Shown here piece by piece: positions 1-8,642 of a stretch of 64,000 nucleotides of DNA (positions within the stretch are counted from its first letter, which is position 1; each line of letters opens with the position of its first letter). The stretch spans positions 62,001 to 126,000 of the forward strand of contig NZ_JAAMQJ010000006.1 in assembly GCF_013523125.1 (NCBI RefSeq). The letters run 5' to 3'. This DNA comes from Pseudomonas entomophila (lineage in GTDB: Bacteria > Pseudomonadota > Gammaproteobacteria > Pseudomonadales > Pseudomonadaceae). Both the position numbers and the translations under genes were made by a program. Under the pieces are notes generated by a model. That model searched no databases and was not told the origin of the DNA. It saw nothing but the letters and a program-made list of their open reading frames with translations.

Positions 1-471
1 ATTGTTCTGCAACGCGCCGAACGCCTGACGCGCCATTTCGACGAAGACAAACTGGCCTTGACTGGCCGCTTGGATGATCTCCAGCGCGATCTGGTCCATG
101 GAGAAACTGCGTGCCGACGGCGAATATTGCTGGCGTGCATAGTTGCGGGTGTTCCAGCCGGCGTAACGGAGCACTTCGAAATAGGCGTCGAACCATTGGC
201 CGAGCTGAGCTTCCTTGTTGGCTTTCTGGTTGGCGTACTGCTGTGCCAGAGAGATGCAATTCATGACGTCCTTGGCGTTCTGCTCCGACAGTCGGTCGGT
301 CAGGCCGACGACCGCATCGCCGATGACGGCGCCATTCGCCTTGCCTGCCTCGACCAAGTCACCTGGCAGAGAGGAGCTGGGTGCCGACAGAAGCGTATTG
401 AAAGGCACGGGACGGAGGGCTGGCGACAATTCGATCTTCGAGAAGAAGTCGATGGCTTCGGATTGCAGCAT
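1..471 (-). CDS. Conserved hypothetical protein, 3' end outside the window
   Basis: An open frame of 157 codons runs leftward from an ATG at 471 to the edge of the window without a stop, so the C-terminus is missing. The visible part is soluble and mostly helical in character (for example AQQYANQKANKEAQLGQWFD). It has no signal peptide, membrane segment or catalytic motif that I recognise. It is divergent from the dipeptidase-like gene at 722, with 250 bp between them. Phasin-like helical proteins look broadly similar in composition, but I cannot assign the family. The frame is supported by coding-like GC at third positions and by the absence of stops. Confidence 0.6.
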   Translation of the reverse strand, partial: MLQSEAIDFFSKIELSPALRPVPFNTLLSAPSSSLPGDLVEAGKANGAVIGDAVVGLTDRLSEQNAKDVMNCISLAQQYANQKANKEAQLGQWFDAYFEVLRYAGWNTRNYARQQYSPSARSFSMDQIALEIIQAASQGQFVFVEMARQAFGALQNN

Positions 472-721
472 GGGAAGTCTCCTTGTGAGTGAACCGTTCG
501 TATACGGCCCGATCAGCATGCAGCGGCAGCGCCAGACACCCCAGAGGGAGGCGTTTCAGCGCGAGCCAGACGTTCGGCGACGCCCCGAATCGACGATTGA
601 CGCTTTCGGCAAACCCCCTGTCGTTTTTACATCCTGCTCGTCGGGCGCGCAGGCATATGCTGGCCTCCAAAGCGCCCATGCACTGGCGGCGCGACCAAGA
701 TGACAAGAAGGGGACAGCCTG

Positions 722-1699
722 ATGAGCCCAGCCGAATTACACGCCGACAGCATCGTCATCGACGGTCTGATCATCGCCAAGTGGAACCGTGAACTGTTCG
801 AGGACATGCGCAAGGGTGGCCTGACCGCCGCCAACTGCACGGTGTCGGTGTGGGAAGGGTTCAAGGCGACCGTGGACAACATCGCCGCCAGCCAGAAGCT
901 GATCCGCGAGAACAGCGACCTGGTCATGCCGGTACGCACCACCGCCGACATCCGCAAGGCCAAGGAGCAGGGCAAGACCGGCATCCTCTTCGGGTTCCAG
1001 AACGCCCATGCCTTCGAAGACCAGATCGCCTACGTGGAGATTTTCAAGCAGCTGGGCGTGGGCATCGTGCAGATGTGCTACAACACCCAGAACCTGGTCG
1101 GCACCGGCTGCTACGAGCGTGACGGCGGCCTGTCGGGCTTCGGTCGCGAGATCGTCGCCGAGATGAACCGGGTCGGCATCATGTGCGACCTGTCCCACGT
1201 CGGCTCCAAGACCTCCGAGGAAGTCATCCTCGAGTCGAAGAAGCCGGTCTGCTATTCCCACTGCCTGCCCCTGGGCCTGAAGGATCACCCGCGCAACAAG
1301 TCCGACGAAGAGCTGAAGTTCATCGCCGATCATGGCGGGTTCGTCGGCGTGACCATGTTCGCGCCGTTCCTGGCCAAGGGCATCGATTCGACCATCGACG
1401 ATTATGCCGAAGCCATCGAGTACGTGATGAACATCGTCGGTGAGGACGCCATCGGCATCGGGACCGACTTCACCCAGGGCCATGGCAAGGACTTCTTCGA
1501 GTACCTGACCCACGACAAGGGCTACGCCCGCCGCCTGACCAACTTCGGCAAGATCATCAACCCGCTGGGTATCCGTACCGTCGGCGAGTTCCCCAACCTC
1601 ACCGAGACGCTGCTCAAGCGCGGTCACTCGGAGCGGGTGGTGCGCAAGATCATGGGCGAGAACTGGGTCAACGTGCTGCGCGACGTCTGGGGCGAGTAA
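722..1699 (+). CDS. Membrane dipeptidase-like protein (peptidase family M19), atypical metal site
   Basis: The 325-residue protein matches the M19 renal-dipeptidase fold along its length. It keeps DLSHVG (His159), YSH (His180), the substrate-binding Arg191 and IGTDF (Asp249). The N-terminal HxD zinc ligands that normally follow VDG are replaced (residues 15-18 read GLII), and the bridging Glu of the G-x-E-G-G-H motif is Gln93 (GFQNAH). Ordinary Zn-dipeptidase activity is therefore doubtful. It is the first gene of the dgc cluster, followed after 78 bp by the DUF5943-type gene. This position suggests a role in dimethylglycine or betaine metabolism, perhaps on a different amide or N-methyl substrate. 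An AAGAAGGGG ribosome-binding site precedes the ATG. Confidence 0.88.
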   Translation: MSPAELHADSIVIDGLIIAKWNRELFEDMRKGGLTAANCTVSVWEGFKATVDNIAASQKLIRENSDLVMPVRTTADIRKAKEQGKTGILFGFQNAHAFEDQIAYVEIFKQLGVGIVQMCYNTQNLVGTGCYERDGGLSGFGREIVAEMNRVGIMCDLSHVGSKTSEEVILESKKPVCYSHCLPLGLKDHPRNKSDEELKFIADHGGFVGVTMFAPFLAKGIDSTIDDYAEAIEYVMNIVGEDAIGIGTDFTQGHGKDFFEYLTHDKGYARRLTNFGKIINPLGIRTVGEFPNLTETLLKRGHSERVVRKIMGENWVNVLRDVWGE

Positions 1700-1777
1700 G
1701 CCCCCGCCTACCTGTTTCAGCCCTGGCCGCTGCGCCAGGGCGCTCTTATCCAACACTAATTCTGGAGTTAGGTTTCC

Positions 1778-2308
1778 ATGGCCAAGATCGCCCCGCAATT
1801 GCCCATCGAAGTCGACAGCGAGACTGGCGTCTGGACCTCCGATGCCTTGCCGATGCTGTACGTGCCGCGTCATTTCTTCGTCAACAACCACATGGGCATC
1901 GAAGAAGTCCTGGGCGCCGACAAGTACGCCGAGATCCTCTACAAGGCCGGCTACAAGTCCGCCTGGCACTGGTGCGAGAAAGAAGCCGAATGCCATGGCC
2001 TGGAAGGCGTGGCGGTGTTCGAACACTACATGAAGCGCCTGTCCCAGCGCGGCTGGGGCCTGTTCGAGATCCAGGACATCGACCTGGACAAGGGCACCTG
2101 CAGCGTCAAGCTCAAGCACTCGGCGTTCGTGTACGTGTACGGCAAGGTCGGCCGCAAGGTCGACTACATGTTCACCGGCTGGTTCGCCGGTGCCATGGAC
2201 CAGATCCTCGCTGCCCGTGGCAGCTCGATTCGCACCGTGGCCGAGCAGGTCTACGGTGGCTCTGAAGAAGGTCACGAAGATGGCCTGTTCGTAACGAAGC
2301 CGTTGTAA
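1778..2308 (+). CDS. DUF5943-type conserved protein of the dimethylglycine cluster
   Basis: A 176-residue soluble protein, well conserved in sequence character but without a known reaction. I recognise it as the small protein that usually precedes dgcA in pseudomonads, recalled as DUF5943 and perhaps distantly like V4R/4-vinyl-reductase domains. It has Cys and Trp/His-rich stretches (for example SAWHWCEKEAECHG around residues 64-77) but no classical cofactor motif. A TCTGGAG site precedes the ATG. The stop lies 16 bp before dgcA, so it is almost certainly cotranscribed and may help substrate binding or flavoenzyme assembly. That role is inference from context only. Confidence 0.75.
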   Translation: MAKIAPQLPIEVDSETGVWTSDALPMLYVPRHFFVNNHMGIEEVLGADKYAEILYKAGYKSAWHWCEKEAECHGLEGVAVFEHYMKRLSQRGWGLFEIQDIDLDKGTCSVKLKHSAFVYVYGKVGRKVDYMFTGWFAGAMDQILAARGSSIRTVAEQVYGGSEEGHEDGLFVTKPL

Positions 2309-2324
2309 AGCCGGAGAACGCGTC

Positions 2325-4385
2325 ATGGCCTTCGAAGCAATGTTCCAGCCGATCCAGATCGGCAAACTGACCATCCGTAACCGTGTGCTCAGTACCGCCC
2401 ACGCCGAGGTGTACGCCACCGACGGCGGGATGACCACCGACCGTTACGTCAAGTACTACGAAGAGAAGGCCAAGGGCGGCATTGGCATGGCGATCTGCGG
2501 TGGATCGTCCGTGGTGGCCATCGACAGCCCCCAGGAATGGTGGGCGTCGGTGAACCTGTCGACCGACCGGATCATCCCGCATTTCCAGAACCTGGCCGAT
2601 GCCATGCACAAGCATGGCGCCAAGATCATGATCCAGATCACCCACATGGGGCGGCGCTCGCGCTGGGACGGCTTCAACTGGCCGACCCTGATGTCGCCGT
2701 CCGGCATCCGTGAACCCGTTCACCGGGCCACCTGCAAGACCATCGAGCCCGAGGAAATCTGGCGGGTGATCGGCAACTACGCCCAGGCCGCGCGCCGGGC
2801 CAAGGAAGGTGGCCTGGACGGCGTCGAACTGTCGGCCGTGCACCAGCACATGATCGACCAGTTCTGGAGCCCGCGCGTCAACAAGCGGACCGACGAATGG
2901 GGCGGCAGCTTCGAAGGCCGCATGAAGTTCGGTCTGGAAGTACTCAAGGCCGTGCGCGCCGAGGTGGGTGACGACTTCTGCGTCGGCATGCGCATCTGTG
3001 GCGACGAGTTCCACCCGGACGGCCTCAGCCACGAAGACATGAAGGAAATCGCCCAGTACTACGATGCCACCGGCATGGTCGATTTCTTCGGCGTGATCGG
3101 CTCGGGGTGCGACACGCACAACACCCTGGCCAACGTCATCCCCAACATGAGCTACCCGCCAGAGCCGTTCCTGCACCTGGCGGCCGGCATCAAGGAAGTG
3201 GTCAAGGTCCCGGTCCTGCACGCGCAGAACATCAAGGACCCGAACCAGGCCCAGCGCATCCTCGAGGGTGGCTACGTCGACATGGTCGGCATGACCCGTG
3301 CGCACATGGCCGACCCGCACCTGATCGCCAAGATCAAGATGGGCCAGGTCGACCAGATCAAGCAGTGCGTCGGCGCCAACTATTGCATCGACCGTCAGTA
3401 CCAGGGTCTGGACGTGCTGTGCATCCAGAACGCCGCGACTTCCCGTGAATACATGGGCGTGCCGCACATCATCGAGAAGTCCACTGGGCCCAAGCGCAAG
3501 GTCGTCGTCGTCGGTGCCGGCCCTGCCGGGATGGAGGCTGCACGGGTCGCGGCCGAGCGTGGCCACGACGTGACCGTGTTCGAGAAGAAGGAGCAGATCG
3601 GCGGGCAGATCACCATCGCCGCCAAGGCGCCGCAGCGCGACCAGATCGCCGGCATCACCCGCTGGTACCAGCTGGAGTTCGCCCGCCTGAAGATCGACCT
3701 GCGCCTGGGCACCGCCGCGGACGTCGACACGATCAAGGACCTGCGTCCGGACATCATCGTGCTGGCCGTCGGCGGTCACCCGTTCGTCGAACAGAACCCA
3801 CACTGGGGCGCTGAAGAAGGCCTGGTGGTGAGCAGTTGGGACGTGCTCGACGGCAAGGTCGCGCCGGGCAAGAACGTGCTGGTCTACGACACCATCTGCG
3901 AGTTCACCGGCATGTCCACCGCCGACTTCATCGCCGACAAGGGCAGCCAGGTCGAGATCGTCACCGACGACATCAAGCCGGGCGTGGCCATGGGCGGGAC
4001 GACGTTCCCGACCTACTACCGCAGCATGTACCCCAAGGAAGTGATCATGACCGGCGACATGATGCTGGAAAAGGTCTACCGCGAGGGGGACAAGCTGGTG
4101 GCCGTGCTCGAGAACGAATACACCGGAGGCCGCGAAGAGCGTGTGGTCGACCAGGTGGTGATCGAGAACGGCGTGCGTCCCGACGAGGCGTTGTACTACG
4201 CCCTCAAGGACGGTTCGCGCAACAAGGGCCAGATCGACGTCGAGGCGCTGTTCGCCATCCAGCCACAGCCGATCCTGTCGCAGCCGGGCGAAGGCTACCT
4301 GCTGTACCGCATCGGTGACTGCGTGGCCCAGCGTAACGTGCATGCGGCGATCTACGATGGTCTGCGGTTGTGCAAGGACTTCTAG
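2325..4385 (+). CDS. dgcA: Dimethylglycine demethylase flavoprotein subunit DgcA
   Basis: A 686-residue member of the trimethylamine dehydrogenase/old-yellow-enzyme family. Residues 1 to about 340 form the FMN-binding TIM barrel, then an iron-sulfur segment, then a C-terminal FAD/NAD(P)-type module with VVVVGAGPAGMEAA near residue 390. It oxidises dimethylglycine to sarcosine, releasing the methyl group at formaldehyde level, and passes electrons to DgcB and the ETF pair. The cluster-binding segment reads CVGANYC (Cys348, Cys354) followed by Cys366. Compared with the C-x2-C-x2-C-x(n)-C of trimethylamine dehydrogenase, the second Cys is Ala351. It is followed by dgcB after a 186-bp gap with repeats. 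Confidence 0.93.
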   Translation: MAFEAMFQPIQIGKLTIRNRVLSTAHAEVYATDGGMTTDRYVKYYEEKAKGGIGMAICGGSSVVAIDSPQEWWASVNLSTDRIIPHFQNLADAMHKHGAKIMIQITHMGRRSRWDGFNWPTLMSPSGIREPVHRATCKTIEPEEIWRVIGNYAQAARRAKEGGLDGVELSAVHQHMIDQFWSPRVNKRTDEWGGSFEGRMKFGLEVLKAVRAEVGDDFCVGMRICGDEFHPDGLSHEDMKEIAQYYDATGMVDFFGVIGSGCDTHNTLANVIPNMSYPPEPFLHLAAGIKEVVKVPVLHAQNIKDPNQAQRILEGGYVDMVGMTRAHMADPHLIAKIKMGQVDQIKQCVGANYCIDRQYQGLDVLCIQNAATSREYMGVPHIIEKSTGPKRKVVVVGAGPAGMEAARVAAERGHDVTVFEKKEQIGGQITIAAKAPQRDQIAGITRWYQLEFARLKIDLRLGTAADVDTIKDLRPDIIVLAVGGHPFVEQNPHWGAEEGLVVSSWDVLDGKVAPGKNVLVYDTICEFTGMSTADFIADKGSQVEIVTDDIKPGVAMGGTTFPTYYRSMYPKEVIMTGDMMLEKVYREGDKLVAVLENEYTGGREERVVDQVVIENGVRPDEALYYALKDGSRNKGQIDVEALFAIQPQPILSQPGEGYLLYRIGDCVAQRNVHAAIYDGLRLCKDF

Positions 4386-4395
4386 AAGCAGTGGC

Positions 4396-4540
4396 GAGTG
4401 ACAAGCTGCAAGCGGCAAGCAAGAGCACTTCCTAGTGCTTTTACTTGCCGTGGCACGCCTTGATCCCTGCATACCGAAACATGAGTCGACGCAGCTGCCT
4501 TTGCTTGCAGCTTGAAGCTTGTCTCTTGCCGCCCAAACCG
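4396..4540. repeat. Inverted arrangement of CAAGCTG-type 7-mers between dgcA and dgcB
   Basis: The left arm (ACAAGCTGCAAGCGGCAAGC, near 4402-4421) and the right arm (TTGCAGCTTGAAGCTTGTCT, near 4504-4523) are related inverted sequences. They are built from the same 7-base word family found upstream of creB at 32.1-32.3 kb. Inside lies a small hairpin, AGCACTTCCTAGTGCTTTTA, which could attenuate or terminate transcription. The dgcB ATG follows with its own GGGAGCT ribosome-binding site. Confidence 0.6.
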
Positions 4541-4571
4541 CGCCGCCCGCGACTCAATGGGAGCTAAACCC

Positions 4572-6527
4572 ATGTTGAACACCCTGATACCCATCCTCCT
4601 GTTCGCCGCACTGGGCCTGGCCGTGCTGGGTGCCGTACGCCGCGTGCGCATGTGGCGCCGTGGGCGGCCGTCCAAGGTGAACCTGCTCGGCGGCCTGCTG
4701 GCCGTGCCGCGCCGTTATCTGGTCGACCTGCACCATGTGGTCGGGCGCGACAAGTACATCTCCAATACCCACGTGGCCACCGCGGGCGGCTTCGTGCTGT
4801 CGGCGCTGCTGGCCATCGCGGTCTACGGCTTCGGCCTGCAGAGCCAGATCCTCGGCTACGCGCTGCTGGTGGCCACGGCCGTCATGTTCACGGGTGCTCT
4901 CTTCGTCTACAAGCGCCGGGTGAACCCGCCTGCGCGCCTGTCCAAAGGCCCCTGGATGCGTCTGCCCAAGAGCCTGCTGGTGTTCGCCGCGACCTTCTTC
5001 GTCGCCACCCTGCCGGTGGCGGGTATCCTGCCGGCCGGCACCGGTGGCTGGATCCTGGTCGGCCTGCTGTGCCTGGGTGTGTTCTGGGGCGTGTCCGAGA
5101 TGTTCTTCGGCATGACCTGGGGCGGGCCGATGAAGCATGCCTTCGCCGGTGCCCTGCACCTGGCCTGGCACCGTCGCCCCGAGCGCTTCGGCGGTGGCCG
5201 CTCCAGCGGGCTCAAGCCGATCGACCTGGAAGACCCGAACGCACTGCTGGGTGTGGAAAAGCCGGCCGACTTCACCTGGAACCAGCTGCTGGGCTTCGAT
5301 GCCTGCGTCCAGTGCGGCCGCTGTGAAGCGATGTGCCCGGCATTCGCCGCCGGCCAGCCGCTCAACCCGAAGAAGCTGATCCAGGACATGGTCGTCGGCC
5401 TGGCCGGCGGCACCGATGCCCGCTTTGCCGGCAGTCCGTACCCTGGCAAGCCGATCGGCGAACATGGCGGTAGTCCGCACCAGCCGATCGTCAATGGCCT
5501 GGTCGATGCCGAGACGCTGTGGTCGTGCACCACCTGCCGCGCCTGCGTCGAAGAGTGCCCGATGATGATCGAACACGTCGATGCCATCGTCGACATGCGT
5601 CGGCACCTGACGCTGGAGAAAGGCGCCACGCCGAACAAGGGCGCCGAAGTGCTGGAAAACCTGATCGCCACCGACAACCCCGGCGGCTTCAACCCGGGCG
5701 GGCGGATGAACTGGGCCGCCGACCTGAACATGCAGGTGCTCGGTGAGGTCAAGCGCACCGAAGTGCTGTTCTGGGTCGGTGACGGCGCGTTCGACATGCG
5801 CAACCAGCGTACCCTGCGCGCCTTCGTCAAAGTGCTCAAGGCCTCCGGCGTGGACTTCGCCGTGCTGGGCCTGGAGGAGCGTGACAGCGGCGACGTGGCG
5901 CGCCGACTGGGCGACGAGGCGACCTTCCAGCAACTGGCCAAGCGCAACATCCAGACCCTGAGCCAGTACAGCTTCCAGCGCATCGTGACCTGCGATCCGC
6001 ACAGCTTCCACGTGCTCAAGAACGAATACGGCGCGCTGGGCGGCGAGTACCAGGTGCAGCACCACAGCACCTACATCGCCGAACTGATCGCGGCCGGCAA
6101 GCTCAACCTGGGGCAGCACAAGGGCGGTAGCGTGACCTACCACGACCCGTGCTACCTGGGCCGCTACAACGGCGAATACGAAGCCCCGCGCGAGGTGTTG
6201 CGCGCGCTCGGGATCGAAGTGCGCGAGATGGAACGCTCGGGCTTCCGCTCACGTTGCTGCGGCGGTGGCGGCGGTGCGCCGATCACCGACATCCCGGGCA
6301 AGCAGCGGATCCCGGACATGCGCATGGACGACATCCGTGAAACCGAGGCCGAGGTGGTCGCGGTGGGCTGTCCGCAATGCACGGCCATGCTCGAAGGCGT
6401 GGTCGAGCCACGGCCGCAGATCAAGGACCTGGCCGAACTGGTGGCCGAGGTGCTGATCGAGGACGAAGCGCCTGCCACCACGCGAAAGGCAGCGCCTGCC
6501 AAACCTGAACTCGCGGAGGTGCACTGA
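4572..6527 (+). CDS. dgcB: Dimethylglycine demethylase membrane/iron-sulfur subunit DgcB
   Basis: The ATG at 4572 follows a GGGAGCT ribosome-binding site and gives 651 residues; the frame is open 60 bp further upstream but lacks a good site there. The N-terminal 200 residues hold several hydrophobic membrane segments. Two ferredoxin-type [4Fe-4S] motifs follow (Cys245-248-251-255 and Cys319-322-325-329), then a CCG-type heterodisulfide-reductase-like domain with RCCGGGGG (Cys562-563). The layout suits an electron-transfer subunit that docks DgcA and passes electrons toward the ETF or the quinone pool. The stop overlaps the next ATG (TGATG), showing translational coupling to etfA. Confidence 0.92.
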   Translation: MLNTLIPILLFAALGLAVLGAVRRVRMWRRGRPSKVNLLGGLLAVPRRYLVDLHHVVGRDKYISNTHVATAGGFVLSALLAIAVYGFGLQSQILGYALLVATAVMFTGALFVYKRRVNPPARLSKGPWMRLPKSLLVFAATFFVATLPVAGILPAGTGGWILVGLLCLGVFWGVSEMFFGMTWGGPMKHAFAGALHLAWHRRPERFGGGRSSGLKPIDLEDPNALLGVEKPADFTWNQLLGFDACVQCGRCEAMCPAFAAGQPLNPKKLIQDMVVGLAGGTDARFAGSPYPGKPIGEHGGSPHQPIVNGLVDAETLWSCTTCRACVEECPMMIEHVDAIVDMRRHLTLEKGATPNKGAEVLENLIATDNPGGFNPGGRMNWAADLNMQVLGEVKRTEVLFWVGDGAFDMRNQRTLRAFVKVLKASGVDFAVLGLEERDSGDVARRLGDEATFQQLAKRNIQTLSQYSFQRIVTCDPHSFHVLKNEYGALGGEYQVQHHSTYIAELIAAGKLNLGQHKGGSVTYHDPCYLGRYNGEYEAPREVLRALGIEVREMERSGFRSRCCGGGGGAPITDIPGKQRIPDMRMDDIRETEAEVVAVGCPQCTAMLEGVVEPRPQIKDLAELVAEVLIEDEAPATTRKAAPAKPELAEVH

Positions 6528-7759
6528 TGAGCGAGATCATTCGTCGCGACCCACGGGTCGAGTGGATTGCCCGTAACCGCCTGCACCCGCTGCATGCGGC
6601 GATGCAGACGCAACAGACCCAGTGGATGGGCCCCAATGGGGTGATGCGCAAGAACGTCCACGCGATGGCGGCCGGCTTCATTGGCCCCCATGGCCTCAAG
6701 CGCATCGATCGCAGCGGCGCCCAACAGGGCACCGCGACGGGTGCGCGACGTGGCGCCGCTGCCGAGGTCCAGCTGCCACTGCACCAGGTCGTGAATCCGG
6801 CCTTCTACGTGGCGGTGGTGCCCGACATGATCGGCGGTCGCCTGGGCGCCTACGACCGTGACGTGCTCGGCCTGGCGCGCAGCCTGGCAGGCAGCGACGG
6901 CGCGGTCCTGGCGATCGTGTTCGGTGAGCACAAGGAGGACCACTTCGACACCGCGGGCGTCGATCGCCTGCTGGTGCTCGAAGGCGATCAGTACAAAGGG
7001 TACGCACCGGAGCAGTTGGTCCAGGGCCTGCGTGCGGTGGACAACCAGTTCGCGCCGCAGCACTGGCTGCTGCCGGACAGCCGTGGCAGTGGCGGTGAGC
7101 TGGGGCGTCGTCTCTCGGCGGCCTTGGGCGAGCGGCCGGCCACGCGCGTCTGGCAGGTCAAGGATGGCCAGTGCATCGGCCGTGCCGGGGCTGGACAACA
7201 GGACCTGCAACGCAGCCTGCCACGGGTGATCCTGGCAGCGCCCGAATGCGCCGAGCCCGTCAGCGAGACGCGTCACGAGGCACTGCCGGTGGTGCTTTCG
7301 GTACAGGTGGCGCGCAGTCTGTCGCGCATCGAAGACCTGGGCTCGGTCGCGGTCGACCCTGCCTCGATCGCCATGGCCGAATCGGAGTTCATCGTCTCCG
7401 GGGGCAACGGTATCAAGGACTGGGACCTGTTCCACCGGGCCACGGCCGCGCTGGGCGCGACCGAGGGCGCTTCGCGGGTGGCGGTCGACGATGGCTTCAT
7501 GCCGCGCCACCGTCAGGTCGGCGCGACCGGTACCTGGGTCACGGCACGGGTCTACGTAGCGGTGGGCATCTCCGGCGCTGTCCAGCACCTGCAAGGCATC
7601 GGTGCCTGCGAGAAAGTGGTGGCGATCAACATGGACCCGGGTTGCGACATGATCAAGCGCGCGGACCTTTCGATCATCGGTGACAGCACGGCGGTGCTAC
7701 AGGCACTGATCGAGGCCGTCGAACAGCTACGCGGTGGCGAACAGCGCGACGCGGCCTGA
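6527..7759 (+). CDS. etfA: Electron transfer flavoprotein alpha subunit (dgc-associated)
   Basis: A 410-residue protein. The C-terminal third has the FAD-binding ETF-alpha signature: FIVSGGNGIKDWDLF, VAVDDGFMPRHRQVGATG, then VAVGISGAVQHLQG and INMDPGCDMIKRADLSIIGD. The first 90 residues form an extension not typical of housekeeping ETF-alpha and begin by overlapping dgcB by one base. It should form a heterodimer with the product of the next gene and carry electrons from dimethylglycine or sarcosine oxidation to the respiratory chain. That is a family-based inference, strongly supported by the operon. Confidence 0.9.
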   Translation: MSEIIRRDPRVEWIARNRLHPLHAAMQTQQTQWMGPNGVMRKNVHAMAAGFIGPHGLKRIDRSGAQQGTATGARRGAAAEVQLPLHQVVNPAFYVAVVPDMIGGRLGAYDRDVLGLARSLAGSDGAVLAIVFGEHKEDHFDTAGVDRLLVLEGDQYKGYAPEQLVQGLRAVDNQFAPQHWLLPDSRGSGGELGRRLSAALGERPATRVWQVKDGQCIGRAGAGQQDLQRSLPRVILAAPECAEPVSETRHEALPVVLSVQVARSLSRIEDLGSVAVDPASIAMAESEFIVSGGNGIKDWDLFHRATAALGATEGASRVAVDDGFMPRHRQVGATGTWVTARVYVAVGISGAVQHLQGIGACEKVVAINMDPGCDMIKRADLSIIGDSTAVLQALIEAVEQLRGGEQRDAA

Positions 7760-7769
7760 GGAGGCAAGC

Positions 7770-8540
7770 ATGAAGACCAAAGTCATCAGCCTGGTGTCGA
7801 TCGGCTCGCACCCTGGGTCGGGCCGTGCCCGACGCGCCGAGCAGGACGCGCGCGCCGTGGAACTGGGTTTGCAATTGGCCGGGGACGCGTTGCAGGTGGT
7901 GCATGCGGGGGATCCTCGCGAAGAGGCCCTGCGTGGCTACCTGGGCATGGGCCTGGACCACCTGGACGTGCTCGAGCAACCGGTGGGGGCAGATGTGCTC
8001 AACGTCCTCACCGAGTATCTGCGAGAGGCTGGCGCGCAACTGGTGCTGACCGGCAGCCAGGCCGAAACCGGCGAGGGGTCGGGCATGTTGCCGTTCCTGC
8101 TGGCCGAGCGTCTCGGCTGGCCGCTGGTGGTCGGCCTGGCCGAGGTGGAGTCGATCGAGAACGGCACCGCCCAGGTCCTTCAGGCCTTGCCTCGCGGCCA
8201 GCGACGTCGTCTCAAGGTGCGTCTGCCCGTACTCGCCACCGTCGACACCGCCGCACCCAAGCCCCGCCAAAGCGCGTTCGGTCCGGCACGCCGGGGTGTG
8301 CTGGCCGCCCGTAGTGCAGCCATCGTGGAAGACGAGCTGCTGGCCGAGGCCGAGCTGCAACCGGCCAAGCCGCGACCCAAACGCCTCAAGGTGATCAAGG
8401 CCAAGAGCGGCGCCGACCGGATGAAGGCGGCGACGGCCAAGGCCAGTGGAGGAGGTGGCAAGGTGCTCAAGGATGCGTCGCCGCAGGAGGCCGCCCAGGC
8501 GATCGTCAAACTGCTGGTGGAAGAGGGTGTGTTGCGCTGA
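7770..8540 (+). CDS. etfB: Electron transfer flavoprotein beta subunit (dgc-associated)
   Basis: The ATG at 7770 lies just after a GAGGAGG ribosome-binding site and gives 256 residues (MKTKVISLVSIGSHPGSG). ETF-beta features are the N-terminal nucleotide-binding segment and the central VLTGSQAETGEGSGMLPFLL motif that contacts AMP. The C-terminus is Lys/Ala-rich (AKSGADRMKAATAKASGGGG) and ends in a short helix that resembles the arm clasping the alpha subunit. It is 10 bp after etfA and is the last gene of the dgc operon. A GC-rich stem-loop follows. Confidence 0.9.
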   Translation: MKTKVISLVSIGSHPGSGRARRAEQDARAVELGLQLAGDALQVVHAGDPREEALRGYLGMGLDHLDVLEQPVGADVLNVLTEYLREAGAQLVLTGSQAETGEGSGMLPFLLAERLGWPLVVGLAEVESIENGTAQVLQALPRGQRRRLKVRLPVLATVDTAAPKPRQSAFGPARRGVLAARSAAIVEDELLAEAELQPAKPRPKRLKVIKAKSGADRMKAATAKASGGGGKVLKDASPQEAAQAIVKLLVEEGVLR

Positions 8541-8545
8541 CTCGC

Positions 8546-8569
8546 GGGTGCAGACGCAGGGCTGCACCC
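8546..8569 (+). terminator. Stem-loop after etfB
   Basis: GGGTGCAG (8546-8553) pairs with CTGCACCC (8562-8569) around an 8-base loop. There is no T run, so it may be a weak or Rho-assisted terminator or an mRNA 3'-end stabiliser for the dgc operon. It lies directly before the RHS motif at 8572. Confidence 0.5.
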
Positions 8570-8571
8570 AC

Positions 8572-8589
8572 CTGCCAGTTTTGCCAGTA
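8572..8589 (+). promoter_or_regulatory. RHS-associated 18-bp motif, copy 1
   Basis: CTGCCAGTTTTGCCAGTA matches the motif CTGNCATTTNTGNCAGTA seen before four other RHS loci in this window. It is a dyad, CTGNCA-N4-TGNCAG, followed by TA. It ends 53 bp before the RHS gene start at 8643. The second half-site may double as a -35 element (TTGCCA). Confidence 0.55.
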
Positions 8590-8642
8590 CCGCGACGGGG
8601 GGCTGTGTACTAAGGTGGCCCAAACTCTCAGAGCCTGTCGAC

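Noticed and set aside
2172..4472. A 766-codon minus-strand frame opposite dgcA
   Set aside because: Another GC-driven shadow with no recognisable domain; dgcA motifs are clear on the plus strand.
4512..4571. Upstream start for dgcB
   Set aside because: It adds 20 residues encoded by the repeat element and has no ribosome-binding site; the ATG at 4572 follows GGGAGCT.
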